Notes: generated from the letters alone by a model not told the origin. A stretch of 64,000 nucleotides of DNA from JAJDXO01 sp965207535 (GCA_965207535.1 CBDBMR010000012.1:1-64000), one strand, 5' to 3'; counted from the first letter of the stretch, positions 1 through 8,516 are shown. Program-made: numbers and translations.

Positions 1-533
1 CGGCTCAAGTGTTTCCCGCCGTCGCTGCCGGTCTTGATCAGGCTCCGGAGGTGGGCGGTCGGAAACACGGTGTCCTTGGGCAGCTTGACGGTGAACGATT
101 TCGGCCGGGTATATTCGGCGATGCCGCCGTCCTCGCCGGTGACCGCGATCCCCCTGATTTCCTCGCTGACCTCGCCGCCGGTCTTTTCGGTCACGCTGAA
201 CCGGAAACCTGAACCGTCCTTGGCCTCCCATGAGGAAACCAGCCGGACGCTCTCCATCTCCGGGCCGCGTCCCGACCGGAGACGCAGGTAGACCTTGGTG
301 TCGACCTGCCAGCCGTCGCAGGTGTCGCGAAACTCGTAGACCATGGCGCCGCGGGCGCCGGCAATTCCGCCCTGGCCGCTGGACCGCACCATGTTCATGG
401 CGTAGGTCGCCCGGTGATCGACAAGGCCGCCGGCGTGCGCCTCCCCGCTCCACGGAGGGCCGACGGCCAGGATCACCAGAAGAATCACCAGTGCCGCACC
501 TGTGCCTAGCCTCGGATACCTGTTTCCGCTCAC
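1..533 (-). CDS. EipB-like (DUF1849) envelope integrity protein, partial
   Basis: The reading frame enters from the left edge, so the C-terminus is missing; about 177 N-terminal residues are visible. A GTG start at 533 is preceded by GAGGAG about 5 bases upstream, and an in-frame stop lies at 564-566. Residues 1-36 form a signal peptide (hydrophobic LVILLVILAVG, then an A-H-A cleavage region). The mature part begins GGLVDHRATYAMNM and contains GARGAMVYEFRDTCDGW, typical of the DUF1849/EipB family, a periplasmic beta-structured protein needed for envelope integrity in Brucella. Function here is inferred from family resemblance only. No operon partner is visible; the toxin-antitoxin pair upstream is separated by 192 bases in which I see nothing. 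Confidence 0.75.
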   Translation of the reverse strand, partial: MSGNRYPRLGTGAALVILLVILAVGPPWSGEAHAGGLVDHRATYAMNMVRSSGQGGIAGARGAMVYEFRDTCDGWQVDTKVYLRLRSGRGPEMESVRLVSSWEAKDGSGFRFSVTEKTGGEVSEEIRGIAVTGEDGGIAEYTRPKSFTVKLPKDTVFPTAHLRSLIKTGSDGGKHLS

Positions 534-725
534 TCCAGGGCTCCTCGTTTTCCTCCCGCAACCTACCGAATTCGAGGGCCGATTCGAAGCGCCAAATGGC
601 TTTCGCGGCCTCACTTTTCGGCGATGCGGCGGGTTGCTTCGAGGCGGGCGGATATCGCCCGGCGGGAGCGGCCCGGCGTCATCGCCGGCCGCGCCTCCGG
701 GTGGCCGCCAACACGGGAGAAACGC

Positions 726-1148
726 TCATGCGTCCGTCCACGGGTCGATCACGTCGATGCCCGCATCCGCGAAATCCCGCGCGTTGCGCGTCACGACCGC
801 CATGCCGCGCGAGTGCGCGATGGCCGCAATCTGGCAGTCGGCTTCCGGCATTGGCCGGCCCATCGCCCGCCGGGCGGCGGCGATTTCCGCATAGGCGGAT
901 GCGGCGGCGCTGTCGAAGGGAAGAATACGGTTGGCGAAGCCGGTGCGCAGCATCCGTTCCAGTCCTCGCGCCAGTCCGTCGCGCCGCCTGCCCGGCGGCA
1001 TGATCGCGAGACCATAGCGCAATTCCGCTTCGCTGATCGCCGTAAGGTGCAAGCTCGATGTCGCCCGTTCCGCGACCCACGAGACGATCGCGGTATCCGG
1101 CGCGGGGCGCATCAACTCGGACAGCACATTCGTGTCAAGGACCGGCAC
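726..1148 (-). CDS. PIN-domain ribonuclease toxin (FitB/VapC type)
   Basis: This 140-residue PIN-domain protein is the predicted RNase toxin of a type II toxin-antitoxin pair. The acidic metal-binding residues are D5 (in VLDTNVLSE), E42 (SEAEL), D104 (EADCQIAAIA) and D125 (NARDF), the usual PIN quartet. Length is normal for FitB/VapC. The GTG start at 1148 puts the first strand (PVLDTN) at the N-terminus. A longer reading with about 31 extra residues is possible, but it would overlap the antitoxin gene and adds nothing family-like. The gene starts 10 bases after the antitoxin stop, so the two are probably translated from one mRNA. RNA target unknown. Confidence 0.88.
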   Translation of the reverse strand: MPVLDTNVLSELMRPAPDTAIVSWVAERATSSLHLTAISEAELRYGLAIMPPGRRRDGLARGLERMLRTGFANRILPFDSAAASAYAEIAAARRAMGRPMPEADCQIAAIAHSRGMAVVTRNARDFADAGIDVIDPWTDA

Positions 1149-1158
1149 GACCGCCGCC

Positions 1159-1401
1159 TCAGTCGAAACGCGGCGGCTCGCGCATCGGCCCGCGCGGCGG
1201 CAGTTCGAGATCCACACCGCCGTAGGGCGCGAAGCACTCATGGATGAAGGCGGCCAGATTCTCCGGCTCAGCTTCCCGGCCGACCGCCTCGCGCAGAATC
1301 AGCCGCGCCTCCTCTTCCATCGAATGGCCGTTGCCCGCCGCCCGCGTGCGAAGCCGGGTCTTCACGTCGTCGTCCAGATTACGGATCGTGATGCTCGCCA
1401 T
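1159..1401 (-). CDS. FitA-type ribbon-helix-helix antitoxin
   Basis: An 80-residue Arc/RHH-fold antitoxin, expected to bind DNA through its N-terminal strand and to neutralise the PIN toxin through its C-terminal tail. The N-terminus ASITIRNLDDDVKTRLRTR and the following SMEEEARLILREA are hallmark FitA/StbC sequence. Two in-frame ATGs occur at 1407 and 1401. The GGGGAGG Shine-Dalgarno lies only two bases from the first but eight from the second, so I use 1401 (protein starting MASITI, as in relatives). It is the promoter-proximal gene of the pair, as usual for autoregulated modules. Confidence 0.88.
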   Translation of the reverse strand: MASITIRNLDDDVKTRLRTRAAGNGHSMEEEARLILREAVGREAEPENLAAFIHECFAPYGGVDLELPPRGPMREPPRFD

Positions 1402-1442
1402 GTCCATGTCCTCCCCTGCCCGTCGAACGAGACCCTACGCGG

Positions 1443-1459
1443 TGATTGCAATGCAATCA
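1443..1459. promoter_or_regulatory. Palindromic operator/promoter of the toxin-antitoxin pair
   Basis: A perfect inverted repeat, TGATTGC-AAT-GCAATCA, lies 42 bases upstream of the antitoxin start. On the minus strand TTGATT at its edge could serve as a -35, followed after 17 bases by TAGGGT as a weak -10. FitA-type antitoxins repress their own promoters by binding inverted repeats, so this is the obvious autoregulatory site. The palindrome is seen directly; the role is inferred. Confidence 0.6.
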
Positions 1460-1492
1460 AGACGCCAGAAATAAACCGGGGCGTCCAACCGG

Positions 1493-3307
1493 CTACTCGG
1501 CCGCGTCCCGTTTCTTCTCCTTCGGCAGGTCGGGCTTGATGTGCAGTTCCTTGTACCGCGCCGCGTCGATCCCCGACGGCGCGCCGAGCATCAGGTCCTC
1601 GGCCTGCTGGTTCATGGGGAACAGGGTCACCTCGCGGATGTTGGGCTCGTCGGCCAGAAGCATGACGATCCGGTCGATGCCGGGGGCCGAGCCGCCGTGC
1701 GGGGGCGCCCCGTAGCGGAAGGCGTTGAGCATGCCGCCGAACTCGGTTTCGACCTCGTCCGCCGTGTATCCGACGATCTCGAAGGCCTTGATCATGATAT
1801 CGGCCCGGTGGTTCCGGATCGCCCCGCTGGACAGTTCGACGCCGTTGCACACGATGTCGTACTGATAGGCCAGAATGTCCAGGGGATCCTTCGTTTCGAG
1901 CGCCTCCAGCCCGCCCTGGGGCATGGAGAACGGGTTGTGGCTGAAGTCGAGCCCGCCGGTCTTATCGTCGATCTCGTACATGGGGTAGTCGACGATCCAG
2001 CAGAACTTGAATACGCCCTCCTCGCAGAGTTCCAGTTCGCCGCCGATTTTGATCCGCGCGGCCGCCGCGAAGGGCTGGAATTCCCTCGGCACCCCGGCGA
2101 CGAAAAATACCGCATCCCCGTCTTCCAAGCCCGCGGCCGTGCGCAGCCCTTCGGTCCGTTCGGGGCCGATGTTCTTGGCCAGCGGGCCCGCGCCCTCGCC
2201 GCCGCGGAAGAAGATGTAGCCGAGGCCCGGCTGGCCTTCCGCCTGGGCCCACGAGTTCATCCGGTCGCAGAACGCCCGGCTGCCGCCGCCCTTGGCCGGT
2301 ATGGCCCAGACCCGGGCCTTGTCGTTCCTGGCCAGCATGTCGGCGAAAATCTTGAAGCCGGACCCGGCGAAGGCGTCCGACGCATCGAACATCTCGATGG
2401 GGTTGCGAAGGTCGGGCTTGTCGGTGCCGTATTTGCTCATGGATTCGGCGAACGGTATCCGCGGAAACGGCGCCGGCGTGACGCGGCGGCCCTCCGCGAA
2501 TTCCTCGAAGACGCCTGCGAGAACGGGCTCCAGCGCCTCGAAGACGTCGTCCTGGGTGCAGAACGACATTTCGAGGTCCAGCTGGTAGAACTCGCCCGGA
2601 GACCGGTCGGCGCGGGCATCCTCGTCCCTGAAGCAGGGGGCGATCTGGAAGTACTTGTCGAACCCGGCGACCATGATGAGCTGCTTGAACATCTGAGGGG
2701 CCTGCGGGAGGGCGTAGAACTTGCCCGGATGGACCCGGCTCGGCACCAGGTAGTCCCGGGCGCCCTCGGGCGATGACGCCGTCAGGATGGGGGTCTGCAT
2801 TTCCAGGAAGCCGGCCTCGGTCATCCGCCGGCGGATCGACGAAATCACCTGGCTGCGGAGCACGATGTTCTCCCGCGCGCCCTCCCGGCGGAGATCGAGA
2901 AAGCGGTATTTGAGCCTGAGTTCCTCCGGAAATTCCTCCTCGCCGGCCACCTGGAGGGGCAGCACGTCGGCAGGCGACTCGACCGTGAACTCCCGGATTC
3001 GCACCTCGACGTGGCCGGTGGGCAGGTTGGGATTGATGGTGTCGTCGGAGCGCCGGACCACGTTTCCGCTCACCGTCACGACGCTTTCCGGACGCGCCGT
3101 TTCGACGGCCTCGAAGAGCTCGCTCGAGGATTCGATCACGCACTGGGTCAGGCCGAAATGATCCCGGACGTCGACGAACAGCAGGTTGCCGTGGTCCCGC
3201 TTCCGGTGCACCCAGCCGGACAGCCGGACGGTCCGGCCTTCGTGCTCGGGCTTGAGATCGCCGCAGGTGTGGCTGCGGTAGGGATGGGTCGGGGGATCGC
3301 CGGTCAT
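1493..3307 (-). CDS. aspS: Aspartyl-tRNA synthetase
   Basis: A 604-residue class IIb synthetase that charges tRNA-Asp. The N-terminal OB anticodon-binding domain spans about 1-120 (GWVHRKRDHG near 31-40). Class II motif 2 (FRDEDARADR, about 226-235) and motif 3 (GGSAPGIDRI, about 538-547) are intact, and the bacterial GAD insertion fits between. His at residue 39, where discriminating bacterial enzymes have Leu, resembles the non-discriminating enzymes that also charge tRNA-Asn and rely on GatCAB; this is inference from one position. The gene appears monocistronic, with repeats upstream and the toxin-antitoxin promoter downstream. Confidence 0.97.
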   Translation of the reverse strand: MTGDPPTHPYRSHTCGDLKPEHEGRTVRLSGWVHRKRDHGNLLFVDVRDHFGLTQCVIESSSELFEAVETARPESVVTVSGNVVRRSDDTINPNLPTGHVEVRIREFTVESPADVLPLQVAGEEEFPEELRLKYRFLDLRREGARENIVLRSQVISSIRRRMTEAGFLEMQTPILTASSPEGARDYLVPSRVHPGKFYALPQAPQMFKQLIMVAGFDKYFQIAPCFRDEDARADRSPGEFYQLDLEMSFCTQDDVFEALEPVLAGVFEEFAEGRRVTPAPFPRIPFAESMSKYGTDKPDLRNPIEMFDASDAFAGSGFKIFADMLARNDKARVWAIPAKGGGSRAFCDRMNSWAQAEGQPGLGYIFFRGGEGAGPLAKNIGPERTEGLRTAAGLEDGDAVFFVAGVPREFQPFAAAARIKIGGELELCEEGVFKFCWIVDYPMYEIDDKTGGLDFSHNPFSMPQGGLEALETKDPLDILAYQYDIVCNGVELSSGAIRNHRADIMIKAFEIVGYTADEVETEFGGMLNAFRYGAPPHGGSAPGIDRIVMLLADEPNIREVTLFPMNQQAEDLMLGAPSGIDAARYKELHIKPDLPKEKKRDAAE

Positions 3308-3424
3308 GTCACGGATTCCAGGGGTTGGAAGTCCGGCGCATAGACACCGCCGGGCCGGGTTTTGTCAAGCCGCCACTCGCCGCCACGGGGGCCGATGGGG
3401 ACGCCGGCGGACGGGTGGTCCGGA

Positions 3425-3679
3425 CTTGGAATTTGCTTCCAACGAAAATTTCGGATTCGGCCCGATCGTGTGGGCTGCAATAGGCATTTATAGTCATTTA
3501 TGGACATTTGATGACTTGGTTAAATTCCAATTCGGGGCTTGTGGGCGCATTTTTGTGCGCGGGAATCTCTGCGGAGAGGCCCGCGAGCCATGCTCCCTTA
3601 TCCATATGTGCGATCGGCCGCCCGATGCCAGCCCCTCGCCAGCTTCGGGGGGAGAGGGGGTAAATTTACCACAGAGGCA
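3425..3679. repeat. Long dispersed repeat, copy 1 (about 255 bp)
   Basis: This AT-richer segment recurs at 53214-53490 in the same orientation with near identity over most of its length, e.g. CTTGGAATTTGCTTCCAAC and TGATGACTTGGTTAAATTCC. It holds two copies of a 10-base unit (AGGCATTTAT, AGTCATTTAT at 3482-3501), where the second copy of the repeat has three, and a GCGCA-TTTTTG-TGCGC hairpin. No open reading frame is shared by both copies. It may be a non-autonomous mobile element or a small RNA locus. Confidence 0.8.
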
Positions 3680-3764
3680 CAGAGACCACGGAGGTCGGGA
3701 GGAGAGGTTTCGATCCCGTTGATCCTCACTGCCTCACCGTCTCTGTGGTTCAAGAAATGGAAAT

Positions 3765-3930
3765 CTGGATACCCCGGACTTGCGCCGGGGTATGACGAGT
3801 GGAGTTACGACACAAACCAGGCCGTCATCACCGGGCTTGACCCGGCCTACGCCGTCCGAAAGTCGGCTTCGGCCGACTGAAGGCCGGTGATCCACATGGA
3901 TGGCCGGGTCCGGTGGCCCGGCCATGACGA
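3765..3930. repeat. GTCATGCC-type intergenic palindromes
   Basis: Consecutive stem-forming units: ATACCCCGGACTTGCGCCGG, then TCACCGGGCTTGACCCGG and GGATGGCCGGGTCCGG. Closely related units recur around 8.4, 9.5, 11.7, 16.4, 53.6 and 60.9 kb, always between genes or at gene ends. They resemble REP/BIME-like palindromes common in alphaproteobacterial genomes. Confidence 0.75.
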
Positions 3931-3947
3931 ACTTCTTTGATTCAGCA

Positions 3948-4078
3948 CCCCCCCTCCCTAACCCTCCCCCTCGAAGGGGGGAGGGAATAGGTGGAGGTGG
4001 GCTGGTTTACCTCCCCCCTGGAGGGGGAGGTCGAGACGGCCGGCAATAGCCGGGCGTCGAGGGTGGGGGGGGAACCGC
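3948..4078. repeat. Purine/pyrimidine-rich repeat block, copy 1
   Basis: It contains CCCTCCCTAACCCTCCCCCT and then GGTCGAGACGGCCGGCAA followed by a long G run. A close copy in the same orientation lies at 8519-8702. The two blocks bracket the autotransporter gene as direct repeats. Confidence 0.75.
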
Positions 4079-4088
4079 CCGCAAGCCG

Positions 4089-7000
4089 TCAGAACGCGAA
4101 GCGCAGTTGGAAGCGTGCGGAATAGGAGGTGTCGCCGGAACCCAGGCCCGCCGCGCCCACCGAACCGCCGATGGTGTAGCCGCCCATGCGGTAGGCGGCG
4201 CCCAGCCCGGCGCCGAACCGGGTCCCGCCGGCCTTCGATTCCAGCGCTGTCCCCGATACGTCTACCTTGGAGCCGCCGCTCAGAACCTGCCCCGCGTCGA
4301 GCGAACCCCGCAGCCGGAGCCGGTCCACGCCGTCCCTCGGCAGCAGCCCGGTCTCGGCGGTCAAGCCGGCCCCGGCCATGAGCCGGTCGGCTTCCTCGAC
4401 CGAGACCCGCGAGAACAGCCCGTCCTCGAACTCGCCCATGGTGACCCCCGAGCGGCGCAGCAGCCCCCGCGCGGTCAGCCGCGTCTTCACCCCGGCAAGG
4501 TCGAGATCGAAGCGCCGGCCGCCCTCGAGGCCGAGGGCGTGGACCAGGCCGGATACGCCATTCTTCAGGCCGCCCCGCGTTTCCGAGGAGAGATCCGCGT
4601 TGTAGCGGGTGAGCGAGAGTTGGCCCTGACTGTAGAAGCCGTCCTCTCCCTCCCAGGCCACGCCGCCGGTCAGCCCCATGCCCCGGGCCTCGATCCGCCC
4701 GCCGCCGGCCGGCGACGAGACCGTCGCCGAGCCCGAGACCACCCGCACCCCGGCCCAGCCTGTGAGCCCCTCATAGGGGAGCGGGAAATCCATGCCGCTC
4801 TCCACGCTGAAGCGGTCGTAACTGTAGTCCGCCCCCACGGTAGCGCTCGACGGCTCGTAGGAGCCCCGGCCGCCCGCGATGCGCGCCCAGATGGGCGTAC
4901 CGGTTGAGCGCAGCAGGGCTGCATCGCCCCCAAGACCGTTCATGCCGCCCCCGGGACCGCCCGCCTCGTCCAGCCGCAGCAGAACCCCCGGCAGCGCCTC
5001 GTAGACCGCCGCCCGCGGGGTGAAGCGCTGGGTGAACGCCAGCGTCGAAAGGTTTGCTCCCGACGCCCTCAAGTCCCACGCCCCGTTCGGAACCCACACG
5101 TCCTTGGCCCCGCCCGCCCCGTCGTCGAATACCTCCACGCCGTTGACCGTCAGCGCGGTGGTTCCGTCGGGGTTCACGACCCGCCCGTCCACGGCCTTCT
5201 CCACCCGGCGTCCGCCGAGCATGAGGACCAGATGCAAGCGCGGGCTTTCCGAGGTATCGCTCGGATCATTGCGGGGCGCCCAGACCGCGACATCGTAGGC
5301 CGGGCCTCCGCGGACGCTCCCGTGCGGGCCGATAATCACCATGCCGCCGCCGTAAAGCACGATGCCCGCGCCCTCGCCCGAACCGCCTTGCACCTCGCTG
5401 TTGACCGACACGGTCTGCGTCCCGCCGCCGCGGAGGACGACGCCGTGCGAATCCGCACCGGTCGGACGGATGACGGCATTGCGGATATGCACGGCGATGT
5501 TGCCGCCCAGGGTCTGGGCATAGACGCCGTGGGAGCCGTTGTCGCCGGAGGTCGTTATCGTGCTGTCCTGGATGGTGATGAGGATGTCGCCGGTGCCGCG
5601 GTTCTGCCAGGCCATGACGCCGCGGGCGGTGTCGCCCGATGTGCTGATGTGGGAATCCCGGACATGGATGCGGATCGCGCCGTCGCTCTCGCCCTGGTGC
5701 AGGGCGTAGACGCCCTCGTCCGTGGTCCTGACGGTGCTGCCCCGGACGACGATGTCGATGTCGCCGGTCCCCGCCGAGTGGCGCCGGGCGTAGATGCCGC
5801 GGGCGCTTGCGCCCTTGGTGGTGACGGTGCTGTCCGCGACGGTGACGGCGATATCGCTGTCCGCGATGCCTTGGTGCCGGGCGTAGATAGCGTGGACGCT
5901 TGCGCTCGACGTCGAAACCGAACTGCCGCCGGCGACCGAGATGTCGATGCCCCCATCATAGCCGTTGTGGTAGCCGTAAACGCCGTAGGCGGTGCTTCCC
6001 GAGGTCGTGATGGTGCTGCCGATGACATCGATATCGATATCGCCGGCGTTGGTGGCATCCACGTGGTAGTGCGAGGCGTAGACCCCGCGGCCGTTGGCGC
6101 CCGAAGTCGTGACTTTGCTGCCCCTGACGCGGAGGCCGATATCGCCGGTGCCCTGGTGCCAGCCGAAAACGCCGTAGGCGCCGTCGCCCGAGGTCGAGAC
6201 GGTGCTGCCGGCGACGTCGATGCCGATGTCCCCTTCCAGGCCGTTGTGGTAGCCGTAAACGCCGTGCCATTTGGCCGTGACGGTGCTGCCGGCGATGCCG
6301 ATGCCGACGTTGCCGGTATTGGTGCCGTCCGCGTGGTTGTGATAGGCGGCGACGCCCCGTCCCTCGGCCGCCGTGACGGTGCTGGACCGCAGGCCGATGT
6401 TTATGTCGCCGTCGTCTGAATGCCAGCCCACGACGCCCTCGGCGTTGCTGCCCGAGGTCGAAACCGTACTGCCGCCGGAGACCGTGATGTTGATGTCGCC
6501 GGTGCCCTCGTGCTGGCCGTAGACGCCTCTGGCGTTGGCGTCCGAAGTCGAAACCTTGCTGCCGCCCGAGATTGCGATGCCGATATCACCGGCGTCGCTG
6601 TGGTAGCCGTAAACGCCGTAGCCGTATTCGCCCGAACCCGTGACTTCGCTGTCCCTGACGCGGATGTCGATATTACCGCTGCTCTCGTGCCGGCCGGCAA
6701 TGCCGTAGCCGAATCCGCCCAAGCCCTTGACGGTGCCGCCGGCGACATCGACGACGATGTCGCCGGTGCCGGAATGCCAGCCGTAGATACCGATGCCGAG
6801 GAGGCTGCTTGCCAGAACGCCCGTGCCCGTGACGGCGCTGTCCCTGACGCGGAGACGGATATCGCCGCTGCCTTCGTGCCGGCCGAAAACGCCGTGGCCG
6901 GTCGAAACCTCGATGGTGCTCCCGCCCGTCACATCGATGTCGATGTCGCCCGTGCCGTCGTGGTGGCCGTAAACGCCGTGGGGGATGCTGTTCCCGGTGC

Positions 7001-7859
7001 CCTCCCCCCCTGTGGTGGTGACGGTGCTGCCCGCGACATCGATATCGATATCGCCGGCGCCGCTGTGGCGGCCTTCGATGCCGACGGCGCCGTCGCCCGA
7101 AGTCGAAACCGAACTGCCGCCCGAGACCCTGATGCCGAGATTGCCCGTGGCCGCGGACCCGGCAAGCCCCTTGACGCCGGCGGCCCTCGCCCCCACGGTT
7201 TCGACGTCCGTACCCCGCAGGTCGATGCGGACATTGCCGGCGCCTTCCTCGACGCTGCCGAAGACGCCGTGGTTCTCGGCGCTCCCGGTCGTGATATCGC
7301 TGTCCCGGATGTAGATGTAGATGGCGACATCGTTGCCGGTGGCGGTGCCCTCCGAGTCCGAGGCGTAGACGCCGTGTCCGTCCAAGGTGTTGACGGTGCT
7401 GCCCCGGACGTCGATGTCGATCTTCCCGACGCCGTCGTGCCGGCCCTGGACGCCGTGGGACAAAGTGCCCGTTGTCGTGACGGTGCTGCCCGTGACATCG
7501 ATGTCGATATCGCCGGTGCTTCCCTTCTTATATCCGTGGACGCCTGGATCGCTCCCGTCCGTGGTCGAGATCGTCTTCTTGTCCTGCCGGATGTCGATAT
7601 CCCTCTTGGAGTCCGCCGGTTCTATGCACTGGACCCCATCCACGAGCGTGGGAGTATTATCGCTGCACTTCGCCGTCTGCGCCTGCGCGGACGCCGCGCC
7701 GAGCGTGAGGATGAAGGCCGCGGCGAGGAGGCAGACCGCCCAGCGCCCGCCGAAAGAACGGAATCGGGAAACGGACCGGAATTCCGCCAAAAACGGGCCC
7801 GCGGCGCTGCCGGATTGCGCACGATAACTATAATTATCGAGCGCAATATCGTGGCTCAT
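4089..7859 (-). CDS. Autotransporter with modular beta-helix passenger
   Basis: A 1256-residue type V secretion protein. An unusual 36-residue N-terminal extension (MSHDIALDNYSYRAQ...) precedes a signal peptide (about 37-61, WAVCLLAAAFILTL to AQAQ). Residues about 112-838 are some 24 repeats of 26-34 residues with the pattern GDIDIDVxGSTVTTSGxxxHGVYGxHxG, predicted to stack as a right-handed beta-helix. A linker leads to a C-terminal 12-strand barrel (about 980-1256) ending in the aromatic signature RFQLRFAF. The barrel should insert in the outer membrane and display or release the passenger; adhesin or self-association is likely but unproven. The first 15 codons overlap a 34-base palindrome, also found upstream at 8142-8171. 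No protease triad is evident. Monocistronic, with direct repeats on both sides. Confidence 0.9.
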   Translation of the reverse strand: MSHDIALDNYSYRAQSGSAAGPFLAEFRSVSRFRSFGGRWAVCLLAAAFILTLGAASAQAQTAKCSDNTPTLVDGVQCIEPADSKRDIDIRQDKKTISTTDGSDPGVHGYKKGSTGDIDIDVTGSTVTTTGTLSHGVQGRHDGVGKIDIDVRGSTVNTLDGHGVYASDSEGTATGNDVAIYIYIRDSDITTGSAENHGVFGSVEEGAGNVRIDLRGTDVETVGARAAGVKGLAGSAATGNLGIRVSGGSSVSTSGDGAVGIEGRHSGAGDIDIDVAGSTVTTTGGEGTGNSIPHGVYGHHDGTGDIDIDVTGGSTIEVSTGHGVFGRHEGSGDIRLRVRDSAVTGTGVLASSLLGIGIYGWHSGTGDIVVDVAGGTVKGLGGFGYGIAGRHESSGNIDIRVRDSEVTGSGEYGYGVYGYHSDAGDIGIAISGGSKVSTSDANARGVYGQHEGTGDINITVSGGSTVSTSGSNAEGVVGWHSDDGDINIGLRSSTVTAAEGRGVAAYHNHADGTNTGNVGIGIAGSTVTAKWHGVYGYHNGLEGDIGIDVAGSTVSTSGDGAYGVFGWHQGTGDIGLRVRGSKVTTSGANGRGVYASHYHVDATNAGDIDIDVIGSTITTSGSTAYGVYGYHNGYDGGIDISVAGGSSVSTSSASVHAIYARHQGIADSDIAVTVADSTVTTKGASARGIYARRHSAGTGDIDIVVRGSTVRTTDEGVYALHQGESDGAIRIHVRDSHISTSGDTARGVMAWQNRGTGDILITIQDSTITTSGDNGSHGVYAQTLGGNIAVHIRNAVIRPTGADSHGVVLRGGGTQTVSVNSEVQGGSGEGAGIVLYGGGMVIIGPHGSVRGGPAYDVAVWAPRNDPSDTSESPRLHLVLMLGGRRVEKAVDGRVVNPDGTTALTVNGVEVFDDGAGGAKDVWVPNGAWDLRASGANLSTLAFTQRFTPRAAVYEALPGVLLRLDEAGGPGGGMNGLGGDAALLRSTGTPIWARIAGGRGSYEPSSATVGADYSYDRFSVESGMDFPLPYEGLTGWAGVRVVSGSATVSSPAGGGRIEARGMGLTGGVAWEGEDGFYSQGQLSLTRYNADLSSETRGGLKNGVSGLVHALGLEGGRRFDLDLAGVKTRLTARGLLRRSGVTMGEFEDGLFSRVSVEEADRLMAGAGLTAETGLLPRDGVDRLRLRGSLDAGQVLSGGSKVDVSGTALESKAGGTRFGAGLGAAYRMGGYTIGGSVGAAGLGSGDTSYSARFQLRFAF
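5345..7526 (-). repeat. Degenerate tandem repeats encoding the autotransporter passenger
   Basis: About 24 units of roughly 78-102 bases each encode the GDIDIDV...GSTVTTSG...HGVYGxH pattern. Several units share long near-identical DNA such as TTGTGGTAGCCGTAAACGCC on the plus strand (about 5965, 6244, 6600, 6960), so recent duplication or gene conversion is likely. Unit length varies mainly in the loop before HGVYG. Confidence 0.85.
7814..7847. repeat. 34-base palindrome overlapping the autotransporter start, copy 1
   Basis: A near-perfect palindrome with arms beginning ATTGCGC and ending GCGCAAT; 15 of 17 base pairs match. It lies inside the autotransporter 5' coding region and encodes IALDNYSYRAQ. 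A 26/30 copy in the same orientation lies at 8142-8171. It could be an inserted REP-like element, or an operator or mRNA hairpin near the start. Confidence 0.75.
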
Positions 7860-8141
7860 GCCGGGACGGATCGAACCCCGTTTCGGCCCCCGGAAATCTC
7901 CGAAAACTCAAGCAAAACAGGGGTTTACCGATGGGTTGCGGAACGCCGTCGGGGCCGCGCGGCGGGGATTCGGCGGCAACGCCGGACGAATTATCGAATC
8001 GGAATCCGGTCCCGACCGTAAGAGGCGGGTGCGGCGAGCGCGGATCGAGCAGGCCGCCGATTAAGTCAATTATTGCAATGACTTGGCGGCGGAAAAAAAG
8101 CGCGGACGGGAATTCGGTGGATTATGGAGGGGTGGATTTTA

Positions 8142-8171
8142 CGCGCGATAGTTATAGTTATCGAGCGCAAT
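8142..8171. repeat. 30-base palindromic repeat, copy 2
   Basis: Matches 7818-7847 at 26 of 30 positions in the same orientation; the core is CGATARYTATARTTATCG. All differences are transitions. It lies 283 bases upstream of the autotransporter start and in no recognised gene. Confidence 0.75.
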
Positions 8172-8371
8172 AATTTCGACGCTGACGCGCCGCCCCCGGC
8201 AAATTCGGCGCCCGGGGCGAAAAACCGGCTCCATCGATATGCTCCCAACCGTGACGGTTACGGGGGCCGACGGTAGGGAAACGCGGACGGTTTGTGAAAC
8301 GCATTGTCGAGCGGTTTTCGATAGCGAAATTGTTATGCTGGGATTTCCCCTCACCCAACCCACCGGACCAG

Positions 8372-8516
8372 GTCGTCATGCCCGTGCTTGACACGGGCAT
8401 CCACGCTTGGCGGCCGACGCAACACGTGGATGGCCGGGTCCGGGCCCGGCCATGACGATTTGGCGGTACACCAAGTCAAACCCGTCATGCCCCGGCTTGT
8501 CCGGGGCATCCAGGAT
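8372..8516. repeat. GTCATGCC-type palindrome cluster
   Basis: Three stem units in a row: GTCATGCCCGTGCTTGACAC (about 8377), GGATGGCCGGGTCCGGGC within 8423-8456, and GTCATGCCCCGGCTTGTCC (about 8485). The middle unit is nearly identical to those at 9521-9554 and 11635-11668. Confidence 0.75.

Larger units (their letters stand above)
3308..4088. other. Gene-free repeat-rich interval between aspS and the autotransporter gene
   Basis: No credible coding sequence. It contains, in order: the upstream region of aspS, one copy of a long dispersed repeat (3425-3679), an ACCACAGAG-type repeat with its inverted partner (about 3668-3755), GTCATGCC-type palindromes (3765-3930) and a purine/pyrimidine-rich repeat block (3948-4078) reaching almost to the autotransporter stop codon. 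Confidence 0.8.

Noticed and set aside
6420..8021. 533-codon plus-strand frame across the autotransporter gene
   Set aside because: It mirrors the passenger repeats in antisense and lacks any start context or family signature.
7931..8173. 80-codon frame upstream of the autotransporter gene ending in a YSYRAQ-like sequence
   Set aside because: The resemblance to the autotransporter N-terminus comes from the palindromic DNA repeat, which gives similar peptides on both strands; there is no other coding evidence.
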